From: Bacteriovorax sp. MedPE-SWde
Lineage (GTDB): Bacteria > Bdellovibrionota > Bacteriovoracia > Bacteriovoracales > Bacteriovoracaceae
DNA: 64,000 bases
Assembly: GCA_001874305.1 (NCBI GenBank)
Contig: MPCU01000011.1
Span: 1-64,000 of the forward strand
Direction: 5' to 3'
Below, piece by piece: positions 1 through 9,124 of this stretch. A model generated the notes under the pieces. That model saw nothing but the letters and a program-made list of their open reading frames with translations. It had not been told where the DNA came from and did not search any database. Each line of letters opens with the position of its first letter. The stretch's first letter is position 1. A program made the position numbers and the translations under genes.

Positions 1-3000
1 TGATCATAGAGTCCACCTGCAAACCCAAAAGGCTGGAATCCAGGGTTAGTATCACTTAAGACTTTACCAAAAGCATCGTAAGTCAGTTTTTGAATAAATA
101 GACCCGTCGCAGTATCCATAACAGCAATAACACTTCCCAATTGATCTGTTATATAACGATATAACTTACCATTAGCTTCCATAAATGCCGGTACATGAGA
201 CTTATCAAGGTAAGTATAACTTTGAAGCACAGATCCTTGAGCGTTTACTTTTGCTATTGGATTTAGCTGATCCTTATAGATGTATCCTTCTGCTAATACT
301 CCAGAAATTTTCTTTCCAACTCTTCTTCCACTTGGGTCAATGACATAATCGATAACCTTACCGTTTACTTCTGCCCTTCTTAGAATCGATCTCTCATCAA
401 CTTCAAGTTTTAGGGTGTAGTTTTCCGCAGAATTAGAAATTTCTACAACATTTCCATCTTTATTGTAAGTTAGTGAGTGACCACCATTATCAGTTAATCG
501 ATCTTGAACATCAACCGTTGCTCCTAAAGGGTTTCCATTTGAATCCCAAGAGTAGGTTACACTATTATCTCTAACGAGCTGTCCCGACTTATCATATCCG
601 TAGAGGTTTTCTGCACCATCAATGATCCTTTTTGAAATACGTCCCTTTTCATAATCATAGCTCTGCTCATGAAGAATTATTCCGTTTTTCTTGATCGTAT
701 AACCGGATAATCTTCCATTGTTCCCGTAAGTATAATCTTCAGTAAAATCACCATGTGTAAGATTATTTAGTAAATAGTCTTGACCTATATTTACTACTAC
801 ACTTTGGCCATTTCCAAGAAGAACACCTGAAATTAGCTTATCCTTATCAAAACTATAATCACTTAGTAGCACGTTATTCAGTTTAATTTTATCCAATTGG
901 CCTTTACTCTCGTACTCAAAGTCCAGCTTACCACTTATTTCGCCTAATGATTCAACAGATGTAACTTGATAACCATTATAACTCGCTGTAGTTGACTGCC
1001 CATTTGTAGAAGAAAGAGAGTTCACTTGGCCAGCAATATTGTAACCATATGAAATTGAATCTTTACTCCATACGACATTCTCGAGATCACCTGTCGTCTC
1101 ACCATAAGTTAAATTCAAAATCTTTCCTGATGGGTAAGTAACCTTAGTAAGCTCATTATCAACAGAGTAATCGTATTTAGTACTGAAAACCTCCCCTCCA
1201 ATACTTGGCGAGATATATTCCTTAGCAAACCCTAGAATTGTGTTCATAAAGCTATGCTCATTTCCGTTTAAGGGCTTAACCGTTAATATATTCCCTTTCC
1301 CGTCATAACTTAGTTCGACACCACGACCATTTTCATCTGTTCGCTTTGATACCCTTCCCCTGCTATCATACTCAAAAAGATCCTTTTCTCCATTAACACT
1401 TATCGAATCTGGTAATAGATTAGAATTATAATTTATTATTGTTTGATTAACACCATCTGAAGAGTTAGTTAGTAGTCCTTTACTGTCATAGCTATTAGTT
1501 ATAGAAACTGCACCCTGCTCGACCTTTACAAGATTTCCTTTATCATTATAGTATGACTTCGAAACTCGCCCATGTGGAGAAGTGACAGTTTTAATATTAG
1601 TTTTAATATCATTGATAATAGTCCACACATCGCCATTTTCAGTAACTTTAGACTCAAATGCTTGCAATTCCCCTGAACTATCTAAAACCTTCTTTTTCTC
1701 CTGTGTATATAAGAGATTTTTATTATTAGGTAAATTCACACCTAATGCTGTGATATAGGAAGTATTATTATCGACATGTGGATTAGGCCCATAACTTTTT
1801 TCAAACTCAAAACCACTAGCGTCTAAATGATATTCATACTCCCCCTCTATATAGATAGATTCAGACTGAACACCGTTTGGAAGAGTTACAATTTTATGTG
1901 AATTTCCAAAACCTAGATCCGTATGCGAATGTACCTTCTTTCTTCCTAGAGCAGACTCTTCAATATACTCATTTTTTTCAGAGTCTAATTCGTTTTTAGT
2001 AATTTTTACTTGATTACCAAAGTTATTTCGATCTAGAACAAGTTTATTTTCATTGAAAAAGAATTCAGCCGTTTTACCAATAGGATCAGTGAATTTAGAG
2101 AGTAAACCATTAGCTGTATACTCCATTAGGTAAAGATCATTCCCTTGAGTAAGGGAAACTAGCTCTCCACTATCAACAACCCCAAGGTTCGTACTAAAAC
2201 CACCAGGAGCAACGATTTTATTTACTTTATTATTTGTACCATATTTAAGATCAGTGGAGTTTCCAAATTGATCTACAATTTTCTCAAGATAATTATCTTG
2301 AGAATACATCATTTCAAATTTTGGTTTAAGAGTATCTAGAAAATATGTCGCCAAATGTATTCCAACAGAAGAAAAAACATAGGCTTCATTTCTAGTCGTG
2401 TCAGGAACAGTAGTAATTCCTTCTCCATATTTTGCAACTATAACTTCAGGTGAAACCATAACAGGAACACCATAGCCACCAGTAACCTCAACAATCTTCC
2501 CATAACTAGTAGGCATCACAAATTTATCAGGAGAATGAAAAGCAACGTTAGCATTTTCTATTGTCGTTCCAGTCAAGTATAAGTTAGCTCCTTCGACAAT
2601 TCTATTTGTATTCACAAATGAGCTAAGAGTATTTATTTCTTCTTTTTCCTTATCAATGATGAATAAACCTTTTCTCATTGAGAGTATTATATGATCTTTT
2701 GTCGCCTTAAACATCATAGGTGAAATCCCGCCAACTTCATCATTTGAAAAAACATATCGTCCAGGTACATAGTATTCATTTGTATCATTACCTGATAAGT
2801 ACCTTTTAACCTCATTCTCTTCTTTTATTTCTAGTAAGCTATACTTACCAGTATCCGCAAAAAGCGCAGGAATATATATACTATTATTAAAGTCATGTTC
2901 AATACCATCATAAATGTCTCGAACGTTATCACCGAGAGTTTTTCCAGATACGCTCATCGATGCCCAATCACCAAAAATAAGTTTATTAATCCTTCCTTCA

Positions 3001-6000
3001 ACCTGTGAGACACCTAATGAGAAGTGAATATTTTTTTCTTTATCCATTCTCGCATAGAATTTTACATCTCTTGCTATAAACATAAGATACAACGAACCAT
3101 CATTTGAGACTGCAAAGTCTGTTGGGGAAGAACATTTATGCTCGTCATTTAACCAATTAAACTTAGATCCTCCTGCTTTTGCAAGATTATGTACATATTG
3201 CCCACAAAAGTTATAATCTCCACGAATAGACTCTAAGACGGCCTCATTTCTGCTTAAATTATGTATTCCACTATTAGTTCTTCCATACAACATTCCATCA
3301 GCACCAAACTTAAGATGAGTTATTCCACTTAGAGTTGAGATTTCAACCTCTGTACCATCTAACTCTCTCTTAATAATCTTATTATATATATCTACATAAT
3401 AAAGTTCACCTGTCGGCCCATAACTCATAAGTTTCGTATTTACATGTGGAGTTGATTTCACATCTAGAGCATTTGGAATCAATGCTCGTCCATTTCTCTT
3501 TTGACCGTCTCCAGAAAAAAAGACGCCGTATTGAATTTTATGAACGTTAGATAAAGTCCAATCTTTAATACCTTTTAAAAGAGTAGGTTTATTTGGTGAA
3601 TCAACGATTGTTTCAAATGTGTGAGTTTTAGGGATTTCGGAGGTCGCACCAACAAGAGCAAATCCCATCGCAATACACTCCTCAGCTGTTACAGCACCAT
3701 TGGCACCAAAAAGACTTCTCATATTTCCAGCTCGAACTACGCCATCATCAAAAGCATCCGATAGATTTTTTGGTACACACATTGAATAACTAACAGGGTT
3801 GTCATAGGTCTTAATACTCACTTGCGCCTTTTGAGGACCATACAAGGTATTCCCCCAACGATCACGACCATCCCAGCTTCCAGAAATATTATCACCTTCA
3901 ATCATAGCATCGATTGTCTGGCCAGCAATGACCATCGTTGCCTTGTTACTATTAGATATATCTGTTGAGAAACTTCTTGTTATTAAACTAGATATTGACG
4001 AAGATAGTCTTGACTCATACTTCAACTCTAAGCCAGTTCCATCAATCGGTATAAACTCCAGTAGGTTTTGATTTTCTACATCTATAACGGATCCACATGA
4101 TAAAGAGTTATTATTAACACCAGCAACACTGTCTACTTTGTTACCAAAGCTATCATTATTCATCACTGGCTCTGGGTTATCTTCGTCAATAACTGCATAT
4201 CTAGGGAAGTTAAAATCCCAAGGAGTGAAATGATTGATAGGAACTCGCCAAAAACTGTCCCCTACTTTAAATCTATCTGCAAGGTTCTTTAATTCATTAG
4301 AAGAAAAATTTAAAAGGGCCAATTCATCACTACCTAAAGCTGCTTCATCCTGGCTTACGGCAACCTTAACACCTTGCTCATTCTTTCCAACTATTTTTAC
4401 TACTAATCCATTATCTTCACCAACCCATCTTCCGATCTCTCGATCATAATAACCGGCCGGAACAATAGCACCAGTAGGAAGATTTAAGAAGTTTGTAACA
4501 TATGTATAAACAGGCTTGTTAAATCTGACTGATTTTGCATCTAAAAGAGTCGCTTCATCAAACGATGCCTCAAACGCGAATGTATACTCTGATGTAACAG
4601 GTAAAGAACCAGGCATTCTTTCTTGCCCTGAGTTCCCTTGTGTAAACTCTGTAAACCGAACAGTACCACTATCTAAAGTCTTAGTAGTTCCATCTTTTAA
4701 TACAATTGTTGCTTCAGTTCCCGGTTGAAAAGCAGTAAAGACTTCCCTTTTCCCTCGAGAGTCTATAACTTCCTCTCCATAAGCTATCGTAGAATCAGTT
4801 GTCCCAAATTTTACTTCTGTCGCTTTTGAAGAGACTTTTACGAGATTTATAGTTAGAGGGTTTCCAATTTCTGCGCTCGTTAGACGAAGGGACCTTTGTG
4901 ATTTTATATATCCAACTCTTTCAAAGGTAACAACGCTCTCTTCCCCTGCGGGGATCATCATCGAGAACTTCCCTTCAGAGTCAGAATAAGTATGACCGAA
5001 GCCATCTTTCTTCAACACTGTAACTTTAACCCCTGAGACCCCATTTCCTAAATCATCTTTTACGACTCCAACAGTGATCCCAGAAACCTTTTTTTCTTCA
5101 TTACTAATTGTTATACCCTTCTGAATAGGATCATCACCAAAGAATAAGAAACTATTTCTTTGTGCGAAGCCTTCAGATTCTTTATCTTCAGTAGATTTAA
5201 CAGGCATTTCAGAAATTACTTCTTCAGCACTTTTACTAGTTTTAGGTATAGGATGTACTGTGACTTCTTTTTCAAGATTTCTAGAGCCTTTATCTGTCTC
5301 TACGGTTAAAACAACTGGGAATGTACCTACAACAGAAGGACTCAATTCCACAATTGGAGTTGTAGAGTTAACAAGCGTATTATTTATTTTTACAGAATAC
5401 TTTTTGATAGGTGAATCTGCTAGAGTTTCGCTAAAGTCAATTCTTAGAACACTATTCACTTCAATCTCTGGTGCACTCAAGGAAGCAATAATATTAAGAG
5501 AGTCATCATTCGAATTTTCGATTAAATTAATTAAGTAACTTGAACTTGAAGTATTTCCCGAATCATCTGTAAAACTAACTATATACTCTTTTAATCCATA
5601 GCTCTGTTCTTCTAACCTATGCGATACTTCTGATTTTCCTGAATCGATAAGGTCATTGTTAATGTTAATATCATAGACCGTTTCATCAAACTTCATAACT
5701 ATATCGAATGCTAGACCTTCAATACTTGATCCGGACTTTGGTGTTACACTTAAAAGAGAGGCAGGAACAGTATCAAGGTTAACATCATATTGATGTGTAG
5801 ATGTTTGGTTACTAGCAGAATCTTCGGCAAAAAACACTATCGAGTTTTGTCCTTCTTTCAGATCTATGATAATGCTATCTAAATTCGTAATATCTAGAGT
5901 ACGGCTTATACCATTAATATTAACACCAGCACTTTTTAATCTCTCATCAGAAATATTGGTCTGTACAGATAATTGAGGAATATTCGTCCTACTAGGTATT

Positions 6001-8027
6001 GTTGATAAGACTTCAACTATAGGAGCGACGGTATCAACGATTACTTCTCTTTCTAAAAATGATAAGTTACCTGCTTTGTCATGAGCTTCTAATCTGACAG
6101 TATTAGTCCCTTCCATTAATATTAAAGTATTTAAACCAATCGTTATATTTTCGATTTGTTTGTTATTTAAAATTAATTTAAAGGAATCGAGATTATTATC
6201 ATCAACATTAAAGTTAACAATTTGAGTCCTAACTTTTGTTATATTTGGTAAGTCACTAATTAGATTTAGAATTGGAGCTACCGTATCTTTAACAACACTA
6301 CCTATAGACACTTCAGTAAAGTTTCCTAAATCATCTGTAGCAATCAATTCAATTTTGTTAATTCCTTCAACAAGACTTATATCATATGAAGTTAAGCTAT
6401 TTAATTGGATCAAATTTTCATTTTGTTTAATGGAATAGCTAACTGTGTTTGCATCTGTGGCCTCAAAAGCGATGTTTAAACTATCAAGATTTGTAAAGTT
6501 AGGTAACGGAGAAATAATGCCAAAAGTGGGAGCTATACTATCCACTAGTACAGTAGTAATAATATCATCAGCTTTGTTGCCATATATATCTTCTACGGAA
6601 ACCCTCAAATGATTACTTCCTTCTACTAAAGGGAGTGTGTAAGAATACTTATTTAACTCTTCAGCAATCAATTCATCGTTATTAAATATCGATATTCTTA
6701 CATCTGATGTATCAGCAACCTTAAGGATCAAGTCAATTGACTTCTCTTTAGTTTGCACAGGGATCTCGCTAGCAATTTCAACAATTGGAGATATCGTATC
6801 AATAACAACTTCAATTTCTTTTTTCGCAATATTCCCCGCAAGATCTTTACCCGATAGTACTAATGTGTTCTTACCTCTTAAGAAATCTGTTGGTTCAAGC
6901 TTATATACGATAGAGTTTGTTTTATGTGATATCACATTTGATTGAAGAAACTTTTTATCTTCTCCATTTGTTAAGAAAAACAACGTAGATTCATAATCTA
7001 GATCCCCAAAACTATCTTTGAGCTCAACTACTAATTCTTTATCATTTACCAAAAATCTATTTAATGAGATCCATTCTGGAGCTACTTCGTCTTCTAAAGA
7101 ATACAACGATATAGTTTGTTCTAGTAACTTATGCTGAAACTTTCCTAGTATAGCTCTACTAATTCGTATCTTTAAATATTTCGCATTAAAAGAATCAATA
7201 TCAGTTAAAGGAATCACTAAATTATCAAGTTCACCTTTTTTTATATTTTTTATTTCTTTTGTTAATTGATCGTCAAGATAGATTGCAATATCGTATTTAC
7301 TGTTGGCATTTAATTTATCCAAGACTTTAAAGGAAACTTGTCCTTCTAATTTTTCCATTTTATAAATTGGATTACTTTTAATAGATACAATTGACTGAAT
7401 ATTTGCCTGTGTTGTTGAATGAAATAACTTCCTTTCTCTAACTCCATTGACCTTAACAGTCTCTACAACTCGTGCATAGGCAGTATTTTGTACATTTAAC
7501 TTTGACTCTATTCTTTTTTGAATCCCTTTTAGAAAAACTAAGAAGTTTTCGAGTCTGTTCTTAGATTTTTTATTTTTGAACTTACTTAGTATTTTTTCGA
7601 TATATAGAATTCGTTTTTCTATTTTTGCTTTAAGAATCCTAAGTCCCTTAACAGGTCTTCCTACTTTATCAATTACTATTTCAAATTGATTCTTATCTTC
7701 ATCTCTCAAATCTGGCGTTTCATATGTATAAAACCAGCCTTTATTAGTTTTCTTTATTTTAACGTCTTTAGTGATATCGACTGCAAAATCAGGAAAGCTC
7801 GCTCTCAATTTATACTTCTTAGTGTTGAGAGACTCACATTTAGGAATTTTACTTTTAAACGACGGTCTTAACTCACATATCTTTCCAGTAAGTACAACTC
7901 GTTCACCAACTTGGCTGACTATATTTACACTATCTCTTCTATCTGGAGAGATGTTGACTCCTTTTATTGAATTAAAGGCAAAAATATTTAATGATACTAA
8001 AGTAATTAATATAGGTTTTAACTTCAT
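1..8027 (-). CDS. Giant secreted Rhs/YD-repeat protein, 3' end outside window
   Basis: The first 2675 residues are visible, starting at the ATG at 8027 with a hydrophobic signal peptide (MKLKPILITLVSLNIFAF). From about residue 374 to 762 there are five Ig-like repeats of about 85 residues, each with an EGxNxxxxxAxDxxGN strand and a VDTxAP linker. A carboxypeptidase-regulatory/transthyretin-like fold follows (about 975-1055, GVKVTVLKKDG). Next come a region like the Rhs/teneurin plug (about 1309-1415, GSWDGRDRWGN), an NHL-like propeller stretch (about 1489-1880) and many YD repeats (from about 1900). The visible part ends at PFGFAGGLYD, the usual Rhs core motif before the variable C-terminal tip, so any toxin tip lies outside the window. 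Such proteins form a hollow YD shell that can enclose a toxic or binding domain. It lies 16 bp downstream of a small lipoprotein gene and is probably co-transcribed. The family call is firm; the domain borders are approximate. Confidence 0.9.
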   Translation of the reverse strand, partial: MKLKPILITLVSLNIFAFNSIKGVNISPDRRDSVNIVSQVGERVVLTGKICELRPSFKSKIPKCESLNTKKYKLRASFPDFAVDITKDVKIKKTNKGWFYTYETPDLRDEDKNQFEIVIDKVGRPVKGLRILKAKIEKRILYIEKILSKFKNKKSKNRLENFLVFLKGIQKRIESKLNVQNTAYARVVETVKVNGVRERKLFHSTTQANIQSIVSIKSNPIYKMEKLEGQVSFKVLDKLNANSKYDIAIYLDDQLTKEIKNIKKGELDNLVIPLTDIDSFNAKYLKIRISRAILGKFQHKLLEQTISLYSLEDEVAPEWISLNRFLVNDKELVVELKDSFGDLDYESTLFFLTNGEDKKFLQSNVISHKTNSIVYKLEPTDFLRGKNTLVLSGKDLAGNIAKKEIEVVIDTISPIVEIASEIPVQTKEKSIDLILKVADTSDVRISIFNNDELIAEELNKYSYTLPLVEGSNHLRVSVEDIYGNKADDIITTVLVDSIAPTFGIISPLPNFTNLDSLNIAFEATDANTVSYSIKQNENLIQLNSLTSYDISLVEGINKIELIATDDLGNFTEVSIGSVVKDTVAPILNLISDLPNITKVRTQIVNFNVDDNNLDSFKLILNNKQIENITIGLNTLILMEGTNTVRLEAHDKAGNLSFLEREVIVDTVAPIVEVLSTIPSRTNIPQLSVQTNISDERLKSAGVNINGISRTLDITNLDSIIIDLKEGQNSIVFFAEDSASNQTSTHQYDVNLDTVPASLLSVTPKSGSSIEGLAFDIVMKFDETVYDININNDLIDSGKSEVSHRLEEQSYGLKEYIVSFTDDSGNTSSSSYLINLIENSNDDSLNIIASLSAPEIEVNSVLRIDFSETLADSPIKKYSVKINNTLVNSTTPIVELSPSVVGTFPVVLTVETDKGSRNLEKEVTVHPIPKTSKSAEEVISEMPVKSTEDKESEGFAQRNSFLFFGDDPIQKGITISNEEKKVSGITVGVVKDDLGNGVSGVKVTVLKKDGFGHTYSDSEGKFSMMIPAGEESVVTFERVGYIKSQRSLRLTSAEIGNPLTINLVKVSSKATEVKFGTTDSTIAYGEEVIDSRGKREVFTAFQPGTEATIVLKDGTTKTLDSGTVRFTEFTQGNSGQERMPGSLPVTSEYTFAFEASFDEATLLDAKSVRFNKPVYTYVTNFLNLPTGAIVPAGYYDREIGRWVGEDNGLVVKIVGKNEQGVKVAVSQDEAALGSDELALLNFSSNELKNLADRFKVGDSFWRVPINHFTPWDFNFPRYAVIDEDNPEPVMNNDSFGNKVDSVAGVNNNSLSCGSVIDVENQNLLEFIPIDGTGLELKYESRLSSSISSLITRSFSTDISNSNKATMVIAGQTIDAMIEGDNISGSWDGRDRWGNTLYGPQKAQVSIKTYDNPVSYSMCVPKNLSDAFDDGVVRAGNMRSLFGANGAVTAEECIAMGFALVGATSEIPKTHTFETIVDSPNKPTLLKGIKDWTLSNVHKIQYGVFFSGDGQKRNGRALIPNALDVKSTPHVNTKLMSYGPTGELYYVDIYNKIIKRELDGTEVEISTLSGITHLKFGADGMLYGRTNSGIHNLSRNEAVLESIRGDYNFCGQYVHNLAKAGGSKFNWLNDEHKCSSPTDFAVSNDGSLYLMFIARDVKFYARMDKEKNIHFSLGVSQVEGRINKLIFGDWASMSVSGKTLGDNVRDIYDGIEHDFNNSIYIPALFADTGKYSLLEIKEENEVKRYLSGNDTNEYYVPGRYVFSNDEVGGISPMMFKATKDHIILSMRKGLFIIDKEKEEINTLSSFVNTNRIVEGANLYLTGTTIENANVAFHSPDKFVMPTSYGKIVEVTGGYGVPVMVSPEVIVAKYGEGITTVPDTTRNEAYVFSSVGIHLATYFLDTLKPKFEMMYSQDNYLEKIVDQFGNSTDLKYGTNNKVNKIVAPGGFSTNLGVVDSGELVSLTQGNDLYLMEYTANGLLSKFTDPIGKTAEFFFNENKLVLDRNNFGNQVKITKNELDSEKNEYIEESALGRKKVHSHTDLGFGNSHKIVTLPNGVQSESIYIEGEYEYHLDASGFEFEKSYGPNPHVDNNTSYITALGVNLPNNKNLLYTQEKKKVLDSSGELQAFESKVTENGDVWTIINDIKTNIKTVTSPHGRVSKSYYNDKGNLVKVEQGAVSITNSYDSKGLLTNSSDGVNQTIINYNSNLLPDSISVNGEKDLFEYDSRGRVSKRTDENGRGVELSYDGKGNILTVKPLNGNEHSFMNTILGFAKEYISPSIGGEVFSTKYDYSVDNELTKVTYPSGKILNLTYGETTGDLENVVWSKDSISYGYNIAGQVNSLSSTNGQSTTASYNGYQVTSVESLGEISGKLDFEYESKGQLDKIKLNNVLLSDYSFDKDKLISGVLLGNGQSVVVNIGQDYLLNNLTHGDFTEDYTYGNNGRLSGYTIKKNGIILHEQSYDYEKGRISKRIIDGAENLYGYDKSGQLVRDNSVTYSWDSNGNPLGATVDVQDRLTDNGGHSLTYNKDGNVVEISNSAENYTLKLEVDERSILRRAEVNGKVIDYVIDPSGRRVGKKISGVLAEGYIYKDQLNPIAKVNAQGSVLQSYTYLDKSHVPAFMEANGKLYRYITDQLGSVIAVMDTATGLFIQKLTYDAFGKVLSDTNPGFQPFGFAGGLYD

Positions 8028-8043
8028 AAAATTTCCAGTGATG

Positions 8044-8313
8044 CTATTTAGATAGTACAGATAATTTCTCTAGCTCTTCTTGGTTAATAAGACCTTCTGT
8101 TTCGAGATCCTTAAGTTCTGACTTATTGATTTGATAATTATTGTCATTATTTAAGACCTCTCTCATTTCCTTCAAGTCTTCTTTGATCAACTCATTTTGA
8201 ATATTTGTAGTGGTCAGCTCAACTTCTGCTCCACCTGTTTCATGAGCACTATCTTTTAAACAAGATGCCATGTTTAATGACACGGCCAAGACCAATACTT
8301 TTCGTAAATACAT
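8044..8313 (-). CDS. Small lipoprotein with two EF-hand-like loops
   Basis: This 89-residue protein has a signal sequence ending in a lipobox-like MASC, so it is probably a lipoprotein anchored at Cys19. The second half carries two loops matching the EF-hand spacing D/NxDxN(Y/G)xIxxxE: NNDNNYQINKSE and, 16 residues on, DLETEGLINQEE. Each sits between predicted helices, and the second has the canonical Gly at position 6. A Ca2+-binding helical hairpin on the outer or inner membrane is therefore plausible but not proven. A good Shine-Dalgarno (AGGAGAG) precedes the ATG. It is the gene directly before the Rhs giant, 16 bp apart, so it may help with export, anchoring or Ca2+-dependent folding of that protein. 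No named family was recognised. Confidence 0.75.
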   Translation of the reverse strand: MYLRKVLVLAVSLNMASCLKDSAHETGGAEVELTTTNIQNELIKEDLKEMREVLNNDNNYQINKSELKDLETEGLINQEELEKLSVLSK

Positions 8314-8683
8314 TTACTCTCCTAGATCAATTTGAATCTTTAGGGTTATCGGACTACGATATTTAATATTTATAAAGAAAAACTCCATGATTCTCCACAG
8401 GCGAGTAGTTTCAGTAAGTTATAAGGCTCCGGTCAAGATTTCTTGTCTTATGTAAATAAGTTTTACTTCACTAAAAGGTTCCTAATAAGCTCTTCAAAAT
8501 ATTTAGTTTTTCACCACTTAAACTAGAGATTTTTTTTGGCAGAAGAATAAATAAATTACCTACCCCTAAAAGGCTCAAGAGGTGAGGAAAGTACTTTATT
8601 CGGATGAAAGTTTTACAGCCAAATAAATAAAGAATTGCTAATGAGAGTAGTTCTGATAGAGTCATCCTGAACAAGGAGTATTT
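8314..8683. other. Intergenic region between divergent genes
   Basis: This roughly 370-bp AT-rich spacer separates the minus-strand lipoprotein/Rhs pair from the plus-strand gene at 8684. It must hold both promoters, but I cannot single out convincing -35/-10 boxes. A 67-codon minus-strand frame (8471-8674) lacks a Shine-Dalgarno and would need a TTG start, so it is not called. An AAGGAG at about 8673 belongs to the plus-strand gene. Confidence 0.5.
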
Positions 8684-9124
8684 ATGAAGAATACATTTAA
8701 AATAATACTTGCCGCCCTTATCTCAACGAGCATTCTTGCAAGCTATACAATAATTCATTGTGAGCACAAATCAGGAAGAGCCTTTGGAGAAGTAACAGTT
8801 CTTTACGATAAAGAGAAAGGTGAATCATACTCAAGTATCTCTGTTTTAGAGAAGCGCACTTCTTACAAATTATCTGTCATTAACGCAAACATTGACCTGA
8901 AGAATCCGTTTGGAGAAATTGTCAGCTATTACGTCAATGAAACAAGCAAAACAAATACTGAATTTCTTATAAAAATAACGAAGAATCTTTCTTATGATCC
9001 TCAAAAAAGTATTAGTCCTAACTATTTTGATTCTTATGTATACTTCAAAAGTGCTAGAAAGGAGTTTTTAAGAAGTAAGCATTTCAAGTGTATGATAAAA
9101 GAAATGCGCTTAGGGGTAAAATAA
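8684..9124 (+). CDS. Small secreted protein of unknown function
   Basis: This 146-residue protein starts at an ATG preceded by a strong AAGGAG. A signal peptide covers about residues 1-20 (KIILAALISTSILAS). The mature part has two cysteines (in IIHCEHKS and KHFKCMIK) that could form a disulfide. It is mostly beta-prone and polar, with no transmembrane segment after the signal. I recognise no family. Its last 15 bp overlap the 3' end of the convergent glycine-rich gene, so the two transcripts can pair at their ends. A periplasmic or secreted location is likely. Confidence 0.7.
   Translation: MKNTFKIILAALISTSILASYTIIHCEHKSGRAFGEVTVLYDKEKGESYSSISVLEKRTSYKLSVINANIDLKNPFGEIVSYYVNETSKTNTEFLIKITKNLSYDPQKSISPNYFDSYVYFKSARKEFLRSKHFKCMIKEMRLGVK

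Noticed and set aside
4234-5538. Several plus-strand frames opposite the Rhs gene
   Set aside because: They are shadows of the long minus-strand coding frame; no ribosome sites and Ser/Thr-rich low-complexity translations.
5740-6905. Regular spacing reminiscent of a CRISPR or satellite array
   Set aside because: The period is in protein motifs of about 85 residues; DNA copies are diverged and there are no short identical repeats.
8471-8674. 67-codon minus-strand frame in the intergenic region
   Set aside because: It needs a TTG start, has no Shine-Dalgarno and its sequence looks like hydrophobic noise from AT-rich DNA.
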